Under the pieces are notes generated by a model. That model saw only the letters and a list, made by a program, of their open reading frames with translations, searched no databases and was not told where the DNA came from. 64,000 nucleotides of DNA from Luteolibacter algae (GTDB lineage Bacteria; Verrucomicrobiota; Verrucomicrobiia; Verrucomicrobiales; Akkermansiaceae). Each line of letters starts with the position of its first letter. Within the stretch, counting starts at the first letter, position 1. Positions 17,615 through 26,571 of this stretch are shown in pieces. The stretch spans positions 62,001-126,000 of the forward strand of contig NZ_JBHUIT010000031.1 of NCBI RefSeq assembly GCF_042683045.1. The letters are read 5' to 3'. The position numbers and the translations under genes are program-made.

Positions 17615-18817
17615 TTATCTGATGAAACCCCAATGCCCGGAAGTGATTGGCCAGAGGCTGAATGCAGCAGGACCGACCAGGTTGTATTCCTTTACCGAGC
17701 CCCAGTAGCGGGAATCCAGGGAATTTCCGGTGTTATCGCCCATGGCCGCATATTCCCGCATTCCCGGAGCTGCCTCTTTGCCTTTCAGTGAAAGGACATC
17801 ATCCTCGTTCACGAGGTAGCGGTGCAGCTTGTTGCTGGGCTGGGCCAGAACATAGCCCTTGTGGTTTTCCTTGAAAGGGCTGGCTCCTTCGGCGACCCGG
17901 CGGATGCCCGGCTCCTGCGCGACCTTGCCATCGACCAAAAGATCGGGAGTTTTGATGGACAGGGTATCTCCCGGCACTCCCACCAGTCTTTTGATATAGT
18001 GGGAGCCGCCGCCCTGGGGGCCGCTGTGTTCCTGAATCCCGCGGATTCCCAGGGTATCGAAAACAAATACCTCACCACGTTTTGGTCGGCGGAAATGATA
18101 GGTGAATTTATCGACCAGAACAAGATCGCCGGAATCGATAATTCCTTCACAGACCGTGGTGCCGGCTTTCAGAATCCCACCGTTTTGCGCGGCGGATCGG
18201 ATCGCATCCCCCAGGCCAATCTGCATGCATGGATTGGTGGGAGCGGGAAGGCGAAGCGGTTTTGAATTTGTGAAATAAATCTGCGCCTTGCTAAAGAAGT
18301 GGAACCATTGGATATCGCGCACATCCGGGGCTCCGCTGCTGGTTGGAGCGATCTGGCGGTCCTGATCATTGACTACCTTGACGTAGCTTCTGCCCCGTAA
18401 GGCAAATTCTATCAGGCGCTGAGGCAGGCTGGGCCATTGTTCCGAAGGGAGAGGTGTGCCCACAATGCCATTCAGAGTAGGCTGCATGGAACCGGTGGGA
18501 ATACGGAATGGCTGCATGTAATAGGCTCGCAGGCCCAGGGCGATCACGATCGCTACGAACATGACTTCCACATTCTCTTCAAACCAGGATTGGGGTTTTT
18601 CGCGGGGCAATGCGTTCTCGCACGTCGCGCGGAGCTGTTTGGAAGCCTCTTCGACCTTTTCCCGGCTGCGCTCACGGATGGCGGAAAGAAGGTCCTTTCT
18701 ACGGGATTCGATTTCCGCCACTCGCTCGGGGGTGAGCAGATCACGTTTGTAATCAACGAATTTCTTCGCACCCTTTGCCAGAATTTTAGCGTTCTTTTTC
18801 CAAGCTGCCGTGAACAT
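17615..18817 (-). CDS. lepB: Signal peptidase I
   Basis: The type I signal peptidase cleaves signal peptides at the outer face of the inner membrane. I start at the ATG at 18817 (MFTAAWKKNAK), giving 400 residues; a frame to 18862 exists. After a cytoplasmic coiled-coil-like region (about residues 25-75), a membrane segment (VMFVAIVIALGLRAYYM) leads into the nucleophile box FRIPTGSMQPTL, with Ser110. The general-base Lys lies in HYIKRLVGVPGD (Lys276), and GDNTGNSLDSRYWG is the conserved C-terminal box. About 165 residues separate Ser and Lys, more than usual, because of an inserted periplasmic region. It begins the long leftward run of genes. Confidence 0.9.
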   Translation of the reverse strand: MFTAAWKKNAKILAKGAKKFVDYKRDLLTPERVAEIESRRKDLLSAIRERSREKVEEASKQLRATCENALPREKPQSWFEENVEVMFVAIVIALGLRAYYMQPFRIPTGSMQPTLNGIVGTPLPSEQWPSLPQRLIEFALRGRSYVKVVNDQDRQIAPTSSGAPDVRDIQWFHFFSKAQIYFTNSKPLRLPAPTNPCMQIGLGDAIRSAAQNGGILKAGTTVCEGIIDSGDLVLVDKFTYHFRRPKRGEVFVFDTLGIRGIQEHSGPQGGGSHYIKRLVGVPGDTLSIKTPDLLVDGKVAQEPGIRRVAEGASPFKENHKGYVLAQPSNKLHRYLVNEDDVLSLKGKEAAPGMREYAAMGDNTGNSLDSRYWGSVKEYNLVGPAAFSLWPITSGHWGFIR

Positions 18818-18920
18818 AGGGGGGAAACCCTGCACCTCTGAAGCCTCTCCTGCAAGCTCCACTAGTGAGGAAAAATTCGGGTTTTACGGGAATCAGGCCG
18901 AAGCTTTCCCCCGGCATTCT

Positions 18921-20342
18921 CTATTTCAGGATTTTTGAGAGCTCCTTGCTCATTGCTTCCACGATTTCCGGCTGATCGGTTGCGATGTTTTTCGTCTCAG
19001 CGGCGGAGCTGGTATGATCATAGAGCTCGACTTCGCCACTTTTATGACGGGTCAGGCGGTGGGTGGCGTTGCGAATGGTTTTCGCCTCCCCGCGGTAGGC
19101 AACCGCTGCGTGACCGGCAGCCGTAGGATCTTTCAACTGAGGTAAAAGGGAAGTGCCCTGGAGGAAATCCGGTTTCGGGATTTCAGTGAGATCGCAGAGG
19201 GTGGGGAAGATATCAATGCTCGCCACCACCGAGTGGGACATGGTTCCCGGGGCGATGACCGCAGGATCGACAATGATCAGCGGGGAACGCAGAGATTCCT
19301 CGAAAAGTGCGTGTTTTCCCCAGATCGAGTGCTCGCCAAGGTGCCAGCCGTGATCCCCCCACAAGACGATGACCGTATTCTGATCGGCTCCAGTTTCTTT
19401 GAGTTTATCGATGATGCGCCCGATCTGTGCGTCTGCATAAGTCGCACAGGCCGCATAATGTCTCCGCACTTCTGTGGCGAAATCGCTATCGGTCCGAGGG
19501 TCTTTGCCCCAACGATTGTATTGCCCCATGAATTCGCCGGAGCCGTGCCAGGTTGTTTTGCCGGCGGGCTTTCCGGGGTGTGGAATCGGGGGTAAGTCCA
19601 CCCCGGTATAAAGATCCATATATTGCTTTGGAGCGCCAAACGGGAGATGCGGCTTGATCAAGCCGACCGCGAGGAAGAACGGTTTTTCCTTTTGCTGCGC
19701 TAGCTGGCCCAGCTGTGTGAGAGCTTCATCGGTAATTAAACCGTCAGGATAAATGCTATCGGGACCTTCGACGGTCTGGAAAACATCCATGGTTCCCCTG
19801 TTCTTACTCCGGATCTCGCCATTCGCGAGGCCGTGCATGCTCCCACGTGGGTGTTTCCATGCGCCTGTGGGCATAAGGTTTTTATCCCAGGCGTCAGGGA
19901 TTTCGACTTGATCAGGGTCGTTCCAATCAGAGCCTCCCAGGCCTCCGGGATGATGGGAGATTTTTCCAATGGCGACGGTGGTGTAGCCTTCCTTTCTGAA
20001 CCACTCCGGCATGGTCGGTGGAACGGATTCCGGATTTTCCCTTAATCTCTCCGCCCGTTTGAAGATGGCATCGTTGCCAGCAGTGCCGTAGCGGCCGGTG
20101 AGCATGGTAAAGCGCGAAGGGCCGCAGCTGGGTGAGTTTACAAAATGGCGGTCAAAAGCACGACCGGCAGCTACAAGTTTATCGATGTTCGGGGATTTGA
20201 TGTAATCCACTCCGAAGCTATGGAGCTCTGGCCGGAGATCATCCACGCAGAGAAAGAGAATATTCTTTTTCTCGCTTGCGGCATTAAGGGGATTGAGAGC
20301 GGCTGCCAGCAGGCAGGCGCCGATGAATTTGTTAACGGTCAT
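18921..20342 (-). CDS. Secreted sulfatase, iduronate-2-sulfatase type
   Basis: This 473-residue sulfatase has a signal peptide (cleavage near AAS at residue 22). The metal-binding FLCVDDLRPEL follows, then the formylglycine signature CGPSRFTMLTG, with Cys73 as the residue to be oxidised. VIVLWGDHGWHLGEH and the C-terminal GEAKTIRNATHRL match the iduronate-2-sulfatase-like S1 subfamily. It should hydrolyse sulfate esters of a glycan in the periplasm or outside. Conversion of Cys73 needs a maturase (FGE or anSME) that I do not find intact here. It is the last gene of the six-gene sigma/FecR/sulfatase run, 28 bp after the neighbouring sulfatase. Confidence 0.9.
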   Translation of the reverse strand: MTVNKFIGACLLAAALNPLNAASEKKNILFLCVDDLRPELHSFGVDYIKSPNIDKLVAAGRAFDRHFVNSPSCGPSRFTMLTGRYGTAGNDAIFKRAERLRENPESVPPTMPEWFRKEGYTTVAIGKISHHPGGLGGSDWNDPDQVEIPDAWDKNLMPTGAWKHPRGSMHGLANGEIRSKNRGTMDVFQTVEGPDSIYPDGLITDEALTQLGQLAQQKEKPFFLAVGLIKPHLPFGAPKQYMDLYTGVDLPPIPHPGKPAGKTTWHGSGEFMGQYNRWGKDPRTDSDFATEVRRHYAACATYADAQIGRIIDKLKETGADQNTVIVLWGDHGWHLGEHSIWGKHALFEESLRSPLIIVDPAVIAPGTMSHSVVASIDIFPTLCDLTEIPKPDFLQGTSLLPQLKDPTAAGHAAVAYRGEAKTIRNATHRLTRHKSGEVELYDHTSSAAETKNIATDQPEIVEAMSKELSKILK

Positions 20343-20370
20343 TTTGGGTTTTGGTTATTTGGGAGCGGGA

Positions 20371-22155
20371 CTAACGGACTTTGACAGAGATGCTATCCGA
20401 CATCCCGTCCTTCGCATAGGTGACAGGAAGGTTATTGGCCATTGGCTTCGCATCCTGCCATGAGTAAAGGGTGATCGTGGTGTCCCCGGCTTTGTGGGCG
20501 GTGACGACTCCGAATTTATCGATGGTGACAATCCCGGGATTGCTGCTTTCCCAGATGGTATTGTTGATCGTCGCATCAGCAGGGAGGACCTCAGCCGAGA
20601 TGCGGGTGGATTTTCCGACTGCGAGAGCGAGATCGCCGCTTTTTATCGAGACATCGGTGGCCGGGATGAAGCGGTTTGACTCGATGACTTTACCGAGCCT
20701 TTCGAAGGCTGCCTGCTGCTCGGGTGTTAATTTATCAAGCTCCAAGCCACTGTGGTAGATGATATTGAAATGAGGGGCAGGAACTTCTCGATTGCCGGAT
20801 TCCTCGATCGAGTCTGACTCAATATCGAAAAACCTCCCTTTTGGGAAACCGGGATGCGGGGCGTAACGTTTGTATTTCTTATCGAAGGCAAACCGGAGAA
20901 CCACTTTCTGATCTTTCTCGCTGAAATAGGGCTCTTCGTAGTAGAAAAAGTTTTCGCGGCGGTGCTCCCCGGCTTTTCCAAGGATCTGTGGCCAGAAATT
21001 GATGCCATCGATCTCATCCGCGTTTGGCGGATTGATATCTGCCGCCGCACAGAGTGTGGGATAGATATCGATCAGATTGACCATGCCGTCATAGCTGCGG
21101 ATTTGATCGTCTTTGCCGGTTGGAACGGTGCCGGGCTGGGAGAAAATCAACGGGACGTGCATGCCATGGTCTGTCGCGGAGCCCTTCCGCCCCTGATAAC
21201 GTGTGCCATCTGGCATGACGTGGATGAAAGGTTTCTGGGTTCCATTGTCGCCCATGAGCACGATCAAGGTATTCTCGGTAAGGCCGAGGGAATCGATTTT
21301 ATCGATGACATTGCCGACCATTTTGTCGGTGTATCGGATCATCTCCGGAAAGTTTTTCAGGGTCGCCTTGTCATTTCCTTTGGGGCTTTGGAAGTCATCG
21401 TCGAATTTATCGAACTCATCGAGCGGATAGGTATCCGGTGTCGGAACGTGATAATTGCCCTCGTCCTCCTTGTGGACCAATGCGAGGGGGTAATACAGAA
21501 AGAATGGCTCGTCTTTATGTTTTTCGATGAAGTTCAAAGCGAAGCGGTTACAAATGTCCGGACCGAACCAACGGCGACCAGTTTCCGGATCAATTCCGTC
21601 ATCGAATTTCCTGATCTCCCCGTTGATGACAAGATCCGGGTTGAAAAATCGATTGCCTTGCTTGACCAGATCAAAGCAGCAGAACTCCTCCCAGCCGAAT
21701 TCGTAGAGATAGTCTTTCGCCGGAATTTCCTTTGTGCCGCGGGACTGTTTCCACTTGCCGGTGATGCCTGTGACGTAGCCGGCGCGTTTGAACACATCGC
21801 CGAATGTGATGTCGGAGGCATGTTGGGATTTTTTATGAACAAGATTGCGGTGATTGTATTTACCGCTCATTAGGGCGATGCGTGTCGGCTCGCATAATGG
21901 AGCGGTAAACGCACGATCACAGCGCAGGCCGCGGGAGGCGAGTTTATCAATATTTGGCGTGCTTAATTCCACATCGTCCAAGGCACCGCCCACAAAGCCC
22001 ATTTTGTTGGAGCCGTAGGCGGAGATTCCCAAGTGTCCGAGATCATCGATGAGGATAAAAACCAGATTGGGGCGTTTTTCATCAGCGGCGCTCAAATCCG
22101 GACGAAGGGCGGGGAGCAGAAGGGAGATGGTGAAAAATAGAATGCGTGGAATCAT
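20371..22155 (-). CDS. Secreted sulfatase with C-terminal Ig-like (BIG2) domain
   Basis: This 594-residue arylsulfatase-type enzyme has a signal peptide, then LVFILIDDLGHLG (metal ligands) and the formylglycine motif CEPTRIALMSGKY with Cys88. LIVLMGDNGTQ and TDHGMHVPLIF complete the sulfatase fold. Beyond residue about 505 comes a domain reading LALAVGKSTRISAEVLPADA, WESSNPGIVTIDKFGVVTAHKAG and TTITLYS, which is the bacterial Ig-like BIG2 fold and an uncommon addition to a sulfatase. It may bind carbohydrate or help surface attachment (inference). It sits between the PVC cytochrome gene and another sulfatase, with gaps of 42 and 28 bp. Confidence 0.88.
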   Translation of the reverse strand: MIPRILFFTISLLLPALRPDLSAADEKRPNLVFILIDDLGHLGISAYGSNKMGFVGGALDDVELSTPNIDKLASRGLRCDRAFTAPLCEPTRIALMSGKYNHRNLVHKKSQHASDITFGDVFKRAGYVTGITGKWKQSRGTKEIPAKDYLYEFGWEEFCCFDLVKQGNRFFNPDLVINGEIRKFDDGIDPETGRRWFGPDICNRFALNFIEKHKDEPFFLYYPLALVHKEDEGNYHVPTPDTYPLDEFDKFDDDFQSPKGNDKATLKNFPEMIRYTDKMVGNVIDKIDSLGLTENTLIVLMGDNGTQKPFIHVMPDGTRYQGRKGSATDHGMHVPLIFSQPGTVPTGKDDQIRSYDGMVNLIDIYPTLCAAADINPPNADEIDGINFWPQILGKAGEHRRENFFYYEEPYFSEKDQKVVLRFAFDKKYKRYAPHPGFPKGRFFDIESDSIEESGNREVPAPHFNIIYHSGLELDKLTPEQQAAFERLGKVIESNRFIPATDVSIKSGDLALAVGKSTRISAEVLPADATINNTIWESSNPGIVTIDKFGVVTAHKAGDTTITLYSWQDAKPMANNLPVTYAKDGMSDSISVKVR

Positions 22156-22197
22156 AGAAAATAAAAATAGGGCGGAGAGAGGTTAGGTGAAGAAAGT

Positions 22198-24885
22198 TCA
22201 GAGGGTCCGGAGGTAAGCTGCGAGATCCGCAATATCCTGCGGGGTAAGTCCGAGCTGCTCGGCGGATAACATGAGAGATTTGAAAATACGCTTTTCAGTG
22301 CGTTTGATCCTGTTTTTCGGGACAAGCTGAGTCAGGCCGCTCATGGACTCGATCATGATAGGATCCCCAATGCTGCGGACGATTCCATCAATCTGCAGCC
22401 CATTGTTGAGGTGAAGCCGGGTGGCTTCATATCCGTGGGCAATACTCTGTGAGGGAACCACTAACGCATTGATGAATTCTTCGGCTCCCTGATCCTTGAC
22501 CCAGCCTGTGAGATCGGGACCGAATGGAACTCCGTTCCCTTCGAACCGATGGCACATCATGCAGCGGGCGGACTGGATTTTCCCGCGTGCGGGATCGCCT
22601 TCCATGGCTGCTATTTCCGTTGCCGGAGGTAGATTGGAAGTCTTTGGCTGCTCCGGAGTCACGATGCCCCGGAGGGTGATTTTATCGGGATCGTAAATGC
22701 CGCGTTGCTTCAGAAGCTGGCGGATTCCGTAGCTCTCCCATTCGTCCAGACCACGATTGAAAAGCCACCACCTCGCTTGTTTTGCCAGGCTCTTATTGCT
22801 GCCGTTTGCAAAATCCGCGATGGTCATGACGGCATCTTTGGTGGCGATGAATGCAAGGGTGTCAAAAGCCAAGCGGCGCGCGGAAGCAGAAAGCTTGCGG
22901 GAGTGAACTCTATCTATGAGAGCGGGAACCGCTGCTTCCGGTTGCAATCGCCAGGTGATGCGTGCGAATTCCTCCGACCATTCCAGCGGCTCCTGGGCAG
23001 CGCTTTGCACGAGTGATTTCCATACCTCCGGTTCCATTCCTTCCGCAGCCAGTCCGCAAGCCTCCAGGTAGGTGCGATCGTCCGCATTATCGAGCTGTGA
23101 GAAAAGCTTCACGACTAGCTCCTGTTTGCTTTTCGCCGGGAAGGAACGGAGTGATACCGCAATCTCACGACGGACCGCCGGGCTGGGATCCGTGACCAGA
23201 ACCCGGGCAATCTCCAGCACGTCCGCGCCCGCGTTTCGGAGGGCACGGAATGCGAGCAGACGCTGCTCGGGATCGCTATGGGTCAGGCGACCACGGCAGA
23301 TTTCGGTGCCTTCCGAGCCGATGAGCGGTAGCAGCCACACCGCGCGGGCACGAATCCACCGGTCCTCATTTTTGAGAAGCTCTTCAAGGATTGGCAACGC
23401 GTCCTTGCCTGCCGCCTTGAGTAGCTCGAATCCTGTGTTTCTCACATGAGTTGCAGGGCTTGTGAGCATTTTTGCGCCATTTTCCAGAGGGTCGTCCCCG
23501 AGCTCCGGGATGACCGGTTTGAACCCGCGGGGAGCGATCCGATAGATGGTTCCGGACATGCTTTCATCCACGTCCTTGTGGCCACCCACTCCGCTATCGA
23601 ACCAGTCTGAGACATAGATTGCCCCATCCGCGCCAACCATGACATCCGATGGGCGGAAAAGCACATTATCTTTGCTGGATAGCAGCTCGCTGTGCTCTCC
23701 CAGATCCATTGCCGCGCCTTTTCCGAGAGTAGGTTGATAGGAAAAAATCACCCGCTGGCGGGCCTCGCAGCTGAAGAGCGATCCTGCGTATTTCTCCGGA
23801 AGAGCTCCATTTTCATAGAAAGCGATGCCAGTGGGAGAGCCGCTCCCGTAGACATCACCGGAAGGAATTGTGCCGGGATCCTCCTGCCGCCAATGAGCGG
23901 TGGGTATATCCTGGTCCGGGCGCTTATCGGAACTCCAGCTACGTTTGCCGTCTTTGGAAAAATAGCCGAGAAAACCTCCTTCCATGAGCCAGGTATTCCG
24001 GCAGGAGACGCGGTCGTCATTGTCGTTCTGAAAGAGATCACCAAAGGATGAATGGCAATGCTCATAGCTATTGCGCATGCCGTGGGCCATGATCTCGATG
24101 GATGAGCCATCGGGGTTCATCCTGCCAACCGCACCCGAGAGCCAGATTTTTCCGTCATCGCTTGGTTTGCCCGCGTATTCGGTGGGATCATTGAACCACT
24201 GGGGATTGCCTGCTCCGGAGTTGTAATAGCTTCCTCCCAGACGGAGGGTGAATCCGTCCCTGTTGCTGAGCAAGGCGCCGCAATTCCCTTGGTTGAAATA
24301 CCATTTGCCATCCGGACCCGCGGTTGTGGCATGGAGGCTGTGATCGTGATTCCGGGCATTGGCTCCAGTGAGAATCTCTTCGCGGGTATCGATCGCAGGA
24401 TCGAACTTCAGGTCCCGATCCACATCGGTATATACGATGATGCTGGGTGGTTGGGCGACGACGATTTTATTATCAAAAACGCTGACTCCCAGAGGAGCTA
24501 CCAGTGCTGGCTCCTGGACAAAACAGATGGATTTATCAGCAGTCCCATCGCCATCGGTATCTTCCAGAACCATGATACGGTCCCCACCAGGCCTGCGGTT
24601 TTCGTGGTGACGATAGTTCACCCCCTCGGCGACGTAAATCCGACCGGCGGCGTCTGTATCCATGTTCGTGGGGTTGAAGAACATAGGAGTCGTCGCCCAT
24701 ACAGTCACCTCCAGATCATCAGGAAAGGTGAAATCCGCCACGGCCACTTTCTTGGGAGCTTTGTCCGAAAGATCCGGGAGCTCTTGTTGTGCTACGTAAG
24801 CATCGGGATTACGCGGCGGGGCTGCGTGGGCATGGCCACCTGCGATCATGCAGAGCAGGCCGATGTTGGGGAGGATTCGATTCAT
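22198..24885 (-). CDS. PVC-type haem-binding dehydrogenase (CxxCH) protein
   Basis: I start at the ATG at 24885 (MNRILPNIGLLCMIAGGHAHA), which gives a good signal peptide and 895 residues; the longer frame (24978) adds an unlikely leader. The N-terminal 450 residues form a sorbosone/glucose-dehydrogenase-like beta-propeller (DLEVTVWATTPMFFNPTNMD, NYRHHENRRPGGDRIMVLED). The middle, about 480-700, is HEAT-like (RAVWLLPLIGSEG, VRREIAVSLRSF). The C-terminus carries a c-type haem site CMMCH (Cys775) followed by FGPDLTG and a terminal DLAAYLRTL. Such large proteins are a hallmark of Planctomycetes and Verrucomicrobia. A periplasmic oxidoreductase for carbohydrate is the usual suggestion but is unproven. 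Confidence 0.9.
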   Translation of the reverse strand: MNRILPNIGLLCMIAGGHAHAAPPRNPDAYVAQQELPDLSDKAPKKVAVADFTFPDDLEVTVWATTPMFFNPTNMDTDAAGRIYVAEGVNYRHHENRRPGGDRIMVLEDTDGDGTADKSICFVQEPALVAPLGVSVFDNKIVVAQPPSIIVYTDVDRDLKFDPAIDTREEILTGANARNHDHSLHATTAGPDGKWYFNQGNCGALLSNRDGFTLRLGGSYYNSGAGNPQWFNDPTEYAGKPSDDGKIWLSGAVGRMNPDGSSIEIMAHGMRNSYEHCHSSFGDLFQNDNDDRVSCRNTWLMEGGFLGYFSKDGKRSWSSDKRPDQDIPTAHWRQEDPGTIPSGDVYGSGSPTGIAFYENGALPEKYAGSLFSCEARQRVIFSYQPTLGKGAAMDLGEHSELLSSKDNVLFRPSDVMVGADGAIYVSDWFDSGVGGHKDVDESMSGTIYRIAPRGFKPVIPELGDDPLENGAKMLTSPATHVRNTGFELLKAAGKDALPILEELLKNEDRWIRARAVWLLPLIGSEGTEICRGRLTHSDPEQRLLAFRALRNAGADVLEIARVLVTDPSPAVRREIAVSLRSFPAKSKQELVVKLFSQLDNADDRTYLEACGLAAEGMEPEVWKSLVQSAAQEPLEWSEEFARITWRLQPEAAVPALIDRVHSRKLSASARRLAFDTLAFIATKDAVMTIADFANGSNKSLAKQARWWLFNRGLDEWESYGIRQLLKQRGIYDPDKITLRGIVTPEQPKTSNLPPATEIAAMEGDPARGKIQSARCMMCHRFEGNGVPFGPDLTGWVKDQGAEEFINALVVPSQSIAHGYEATRLHLNNGLQIDGIVRSIGDPIMIESMSGLTQLVPKNRIKRTEKRIFKSLMLSAEQLGLTPQDIADLAAYLRTL

Positions 24886-25080
24886 GGGATAGGCAAAAAA
24901 ATGGGCTTTGTGGGATGGGGCGGGCGTCTTTCGGGAGAGGGTGCGGGTGAACAACCGGCACATTCGCACCGGAGGCATTTGTCCCGCACCACCTGGAGAT
25001 GAAAAGAACTACTGGCCCAGAGTGCATGATTTTTCAGTGAAGGAAACATCGGCCCTTGAAAAGCTCTCTGCGGGTGGCGA

Positions 25081-26547
25081 CTATTTCTTTTTCAAATGTG
25101 ACTGATATTCTTCAAAGCGCTCCGGACGATACTCATCAAAGATCTTTCCTACACCTGTCACACGCGGATCGCCCTGTTGATGCAGCCGCTCGAACAAAGC
25201 TGTTTTCATCTCCTTCATTTTTGAGGCGTATTCTGGATGATCCGCCAGGTTGACAAGGCATTCGGGATCCTCCGCTACGTTATACAGCTCCTGCTGTGGG
25301 CGTTTTCCGTAGCACAATTCATATTCCCTGGAGTTTTTGTGACTTGCCACTGCGGATTTTGTGGGGCTGCCATCGGTATCCGGGAAGTTCGCTTCCGGAG
25401 TGCCCGCCGGCCAGCGGTCCGGCTCGAAATTGTGCATGTAGACAAAAGCACCTTGGTGGTAGCTGCGGACGGGATAGCCCCAACCGTTCGGGCGGGCGAT
25501 ATCATTGCGCTCACGTCCCGTCAGGACATCGTCTCTGCCGGAGACCCGATCCTCGAAAAAGTCAAAGAGGCTGAGGCCTTCGATCGGCTGCATGCCGGAT
25601 TTCGCCGGGTCAATCCCCGCGGCCTCAAGAAAGGTGGGTGCGATATCGATGAAACTGGCGAACTGCTCACAGCGCCGACCAGGATTTACGATTTTGCCCG
25701 GCCAGCAGACAGCAAAAGGGATGCGGGTGGCGAACTCGTGGGGATGGCCTTTGTAGCGCGGAAATGGCATGGCATTGTCCGAGGTGGCGATGATAAGGGT
25801 GTTGTCCAGCTCGCCCGCTGCCTCCAGCGAGCGGAGAATTTTTCCAAGATGTTCATCGAAATACTCGACCTCCAGTGCGTAATCCAGAATGTCGTGTTTC
25901 ACACTTTCGGAATTTCCCCAGAAGGACGGGAGGAAATCGAGATCGTCGAGGCTTTTGCCCGCCCTGTGGCCGCTCCGGAACTCGTAGCCGCGATGCGGCT
26001 CCTTTGAGCCATACCAGAAGAAGAACGGTTGATCCGAAGGCTTGGCCGCTAGAAACTCCTCGAAGTTCGCGGCGTAGTCATAGGCTGCGAGTCCTTTCAA
26101 AGGAGGATCTTCCACCAGGATTCGATTGTATTCCCGGCCGGTGAGATCCCGCCCCTTGGGGTGGATGCCCGGGTTCCAACCCTTACCTGTGTAGCCGGAG
26201 AAATAGCCGTTGTTTGTCAATGCCTCCACATAGCTCAGGAATTTTTCGGGCCAGACCGGTTTGTGATTCGCTGCGCCTTCCAGCTGCCACGGGTTGCGGC
26301 CGGTGAGCATGACCGCCCGGGAAGGTGCGCATTTGCTGCTGGGGGTATACATTCGGTCGAAAAGCAGGCCTTTTTCCGCGATCGAGTCGAAATTCGGCGT
26401 TTTGACAAACTTGTAACCGTAGGCACTGGCGTGTGACATGTCGTCCGCGCAAACGAAAAGAAGGTTCGGGCGGGAAGATGTGTCGGAGAGCTCTGCGGCA
26501 CGGAGCGGAAGCAAAAGGAGAAAGAATAGGCTGAGAAGTGATTTCAT
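25081..26547 (-). CDS. Secreted sulfatase, heparan N-sulfatase-like
   Basis: This 488-residue sulfatase has a Leu-rich signal peptide (MKSLLSLFFLLLLPLRAAEL). LLFVCADDMSHASAYG supplies metal ligands, and the formylglycine motif CAPSRAVMLTG has Cys73. FFFWYGSKEPHRGYE, LIIATSDNAMPFPRYKGHPHEF and the C-terminal ELYNVAEDPECLVNLADHPEY resemble N-sulfoglucosamine sulfohydrolase (SGSH)-like enzymes. It is separated by 195 bp from the PVC cytochrome gene downstream and by 24 bp from the FecR gene upstream. The substrate is only inferred. Confidence 0.88.
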   Translation of the reverse strand: MKSLLSLFFLLLLPLRAAELSDTSSRPNLLFVCADDMSHASAYGYKFVKTPNFDSIAEKGLLFDRMYTPSSKCAPSRAVMLTGRNPWQLEGAANHKPVWPEKFLSYVEALTNNGYFSGYTGKGWNPGIHPKGRDLTGREYNRILVEDPPLKGLAAYDYAANFEEFLAAKPSDQPFFFWYGSKEPHRGYEFRSGHRAGKSLDDLDFLPSFWGNSESVKHDILDYALEVEYFDEHLGKILRSLEAAGELDNTLIIATSDNAMPFPRYKGHPHEFATRIPFAVCWPGKIVNPGRRCEQFASFIDIAPTFLEAAGIDPAKSGMQPIEGLSLFDFFEDRVSGRDDVLTGRERNDIARPNGWGYPVRSYHQGAFVYMHNFEPDRWPAGTPEANFPDTDGSPTKSAVASHKNSREYELCYGKRPQQELYNVAEDPECLVNLADHPEYASKMKEMKTALFERLHQQGDPRVTGVGKIFDEYRPERFEEYQSHLKKK

Positions 26548-26571
26548 GGGGCGGGTGTTGCTTACGGGCTT

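Noticed and set aside
20854..21873. 339-codon open frame antisense to the BIG2 sulfatase
   Set aside because: Shadow of the conserved sulfatase; no motif of its own.
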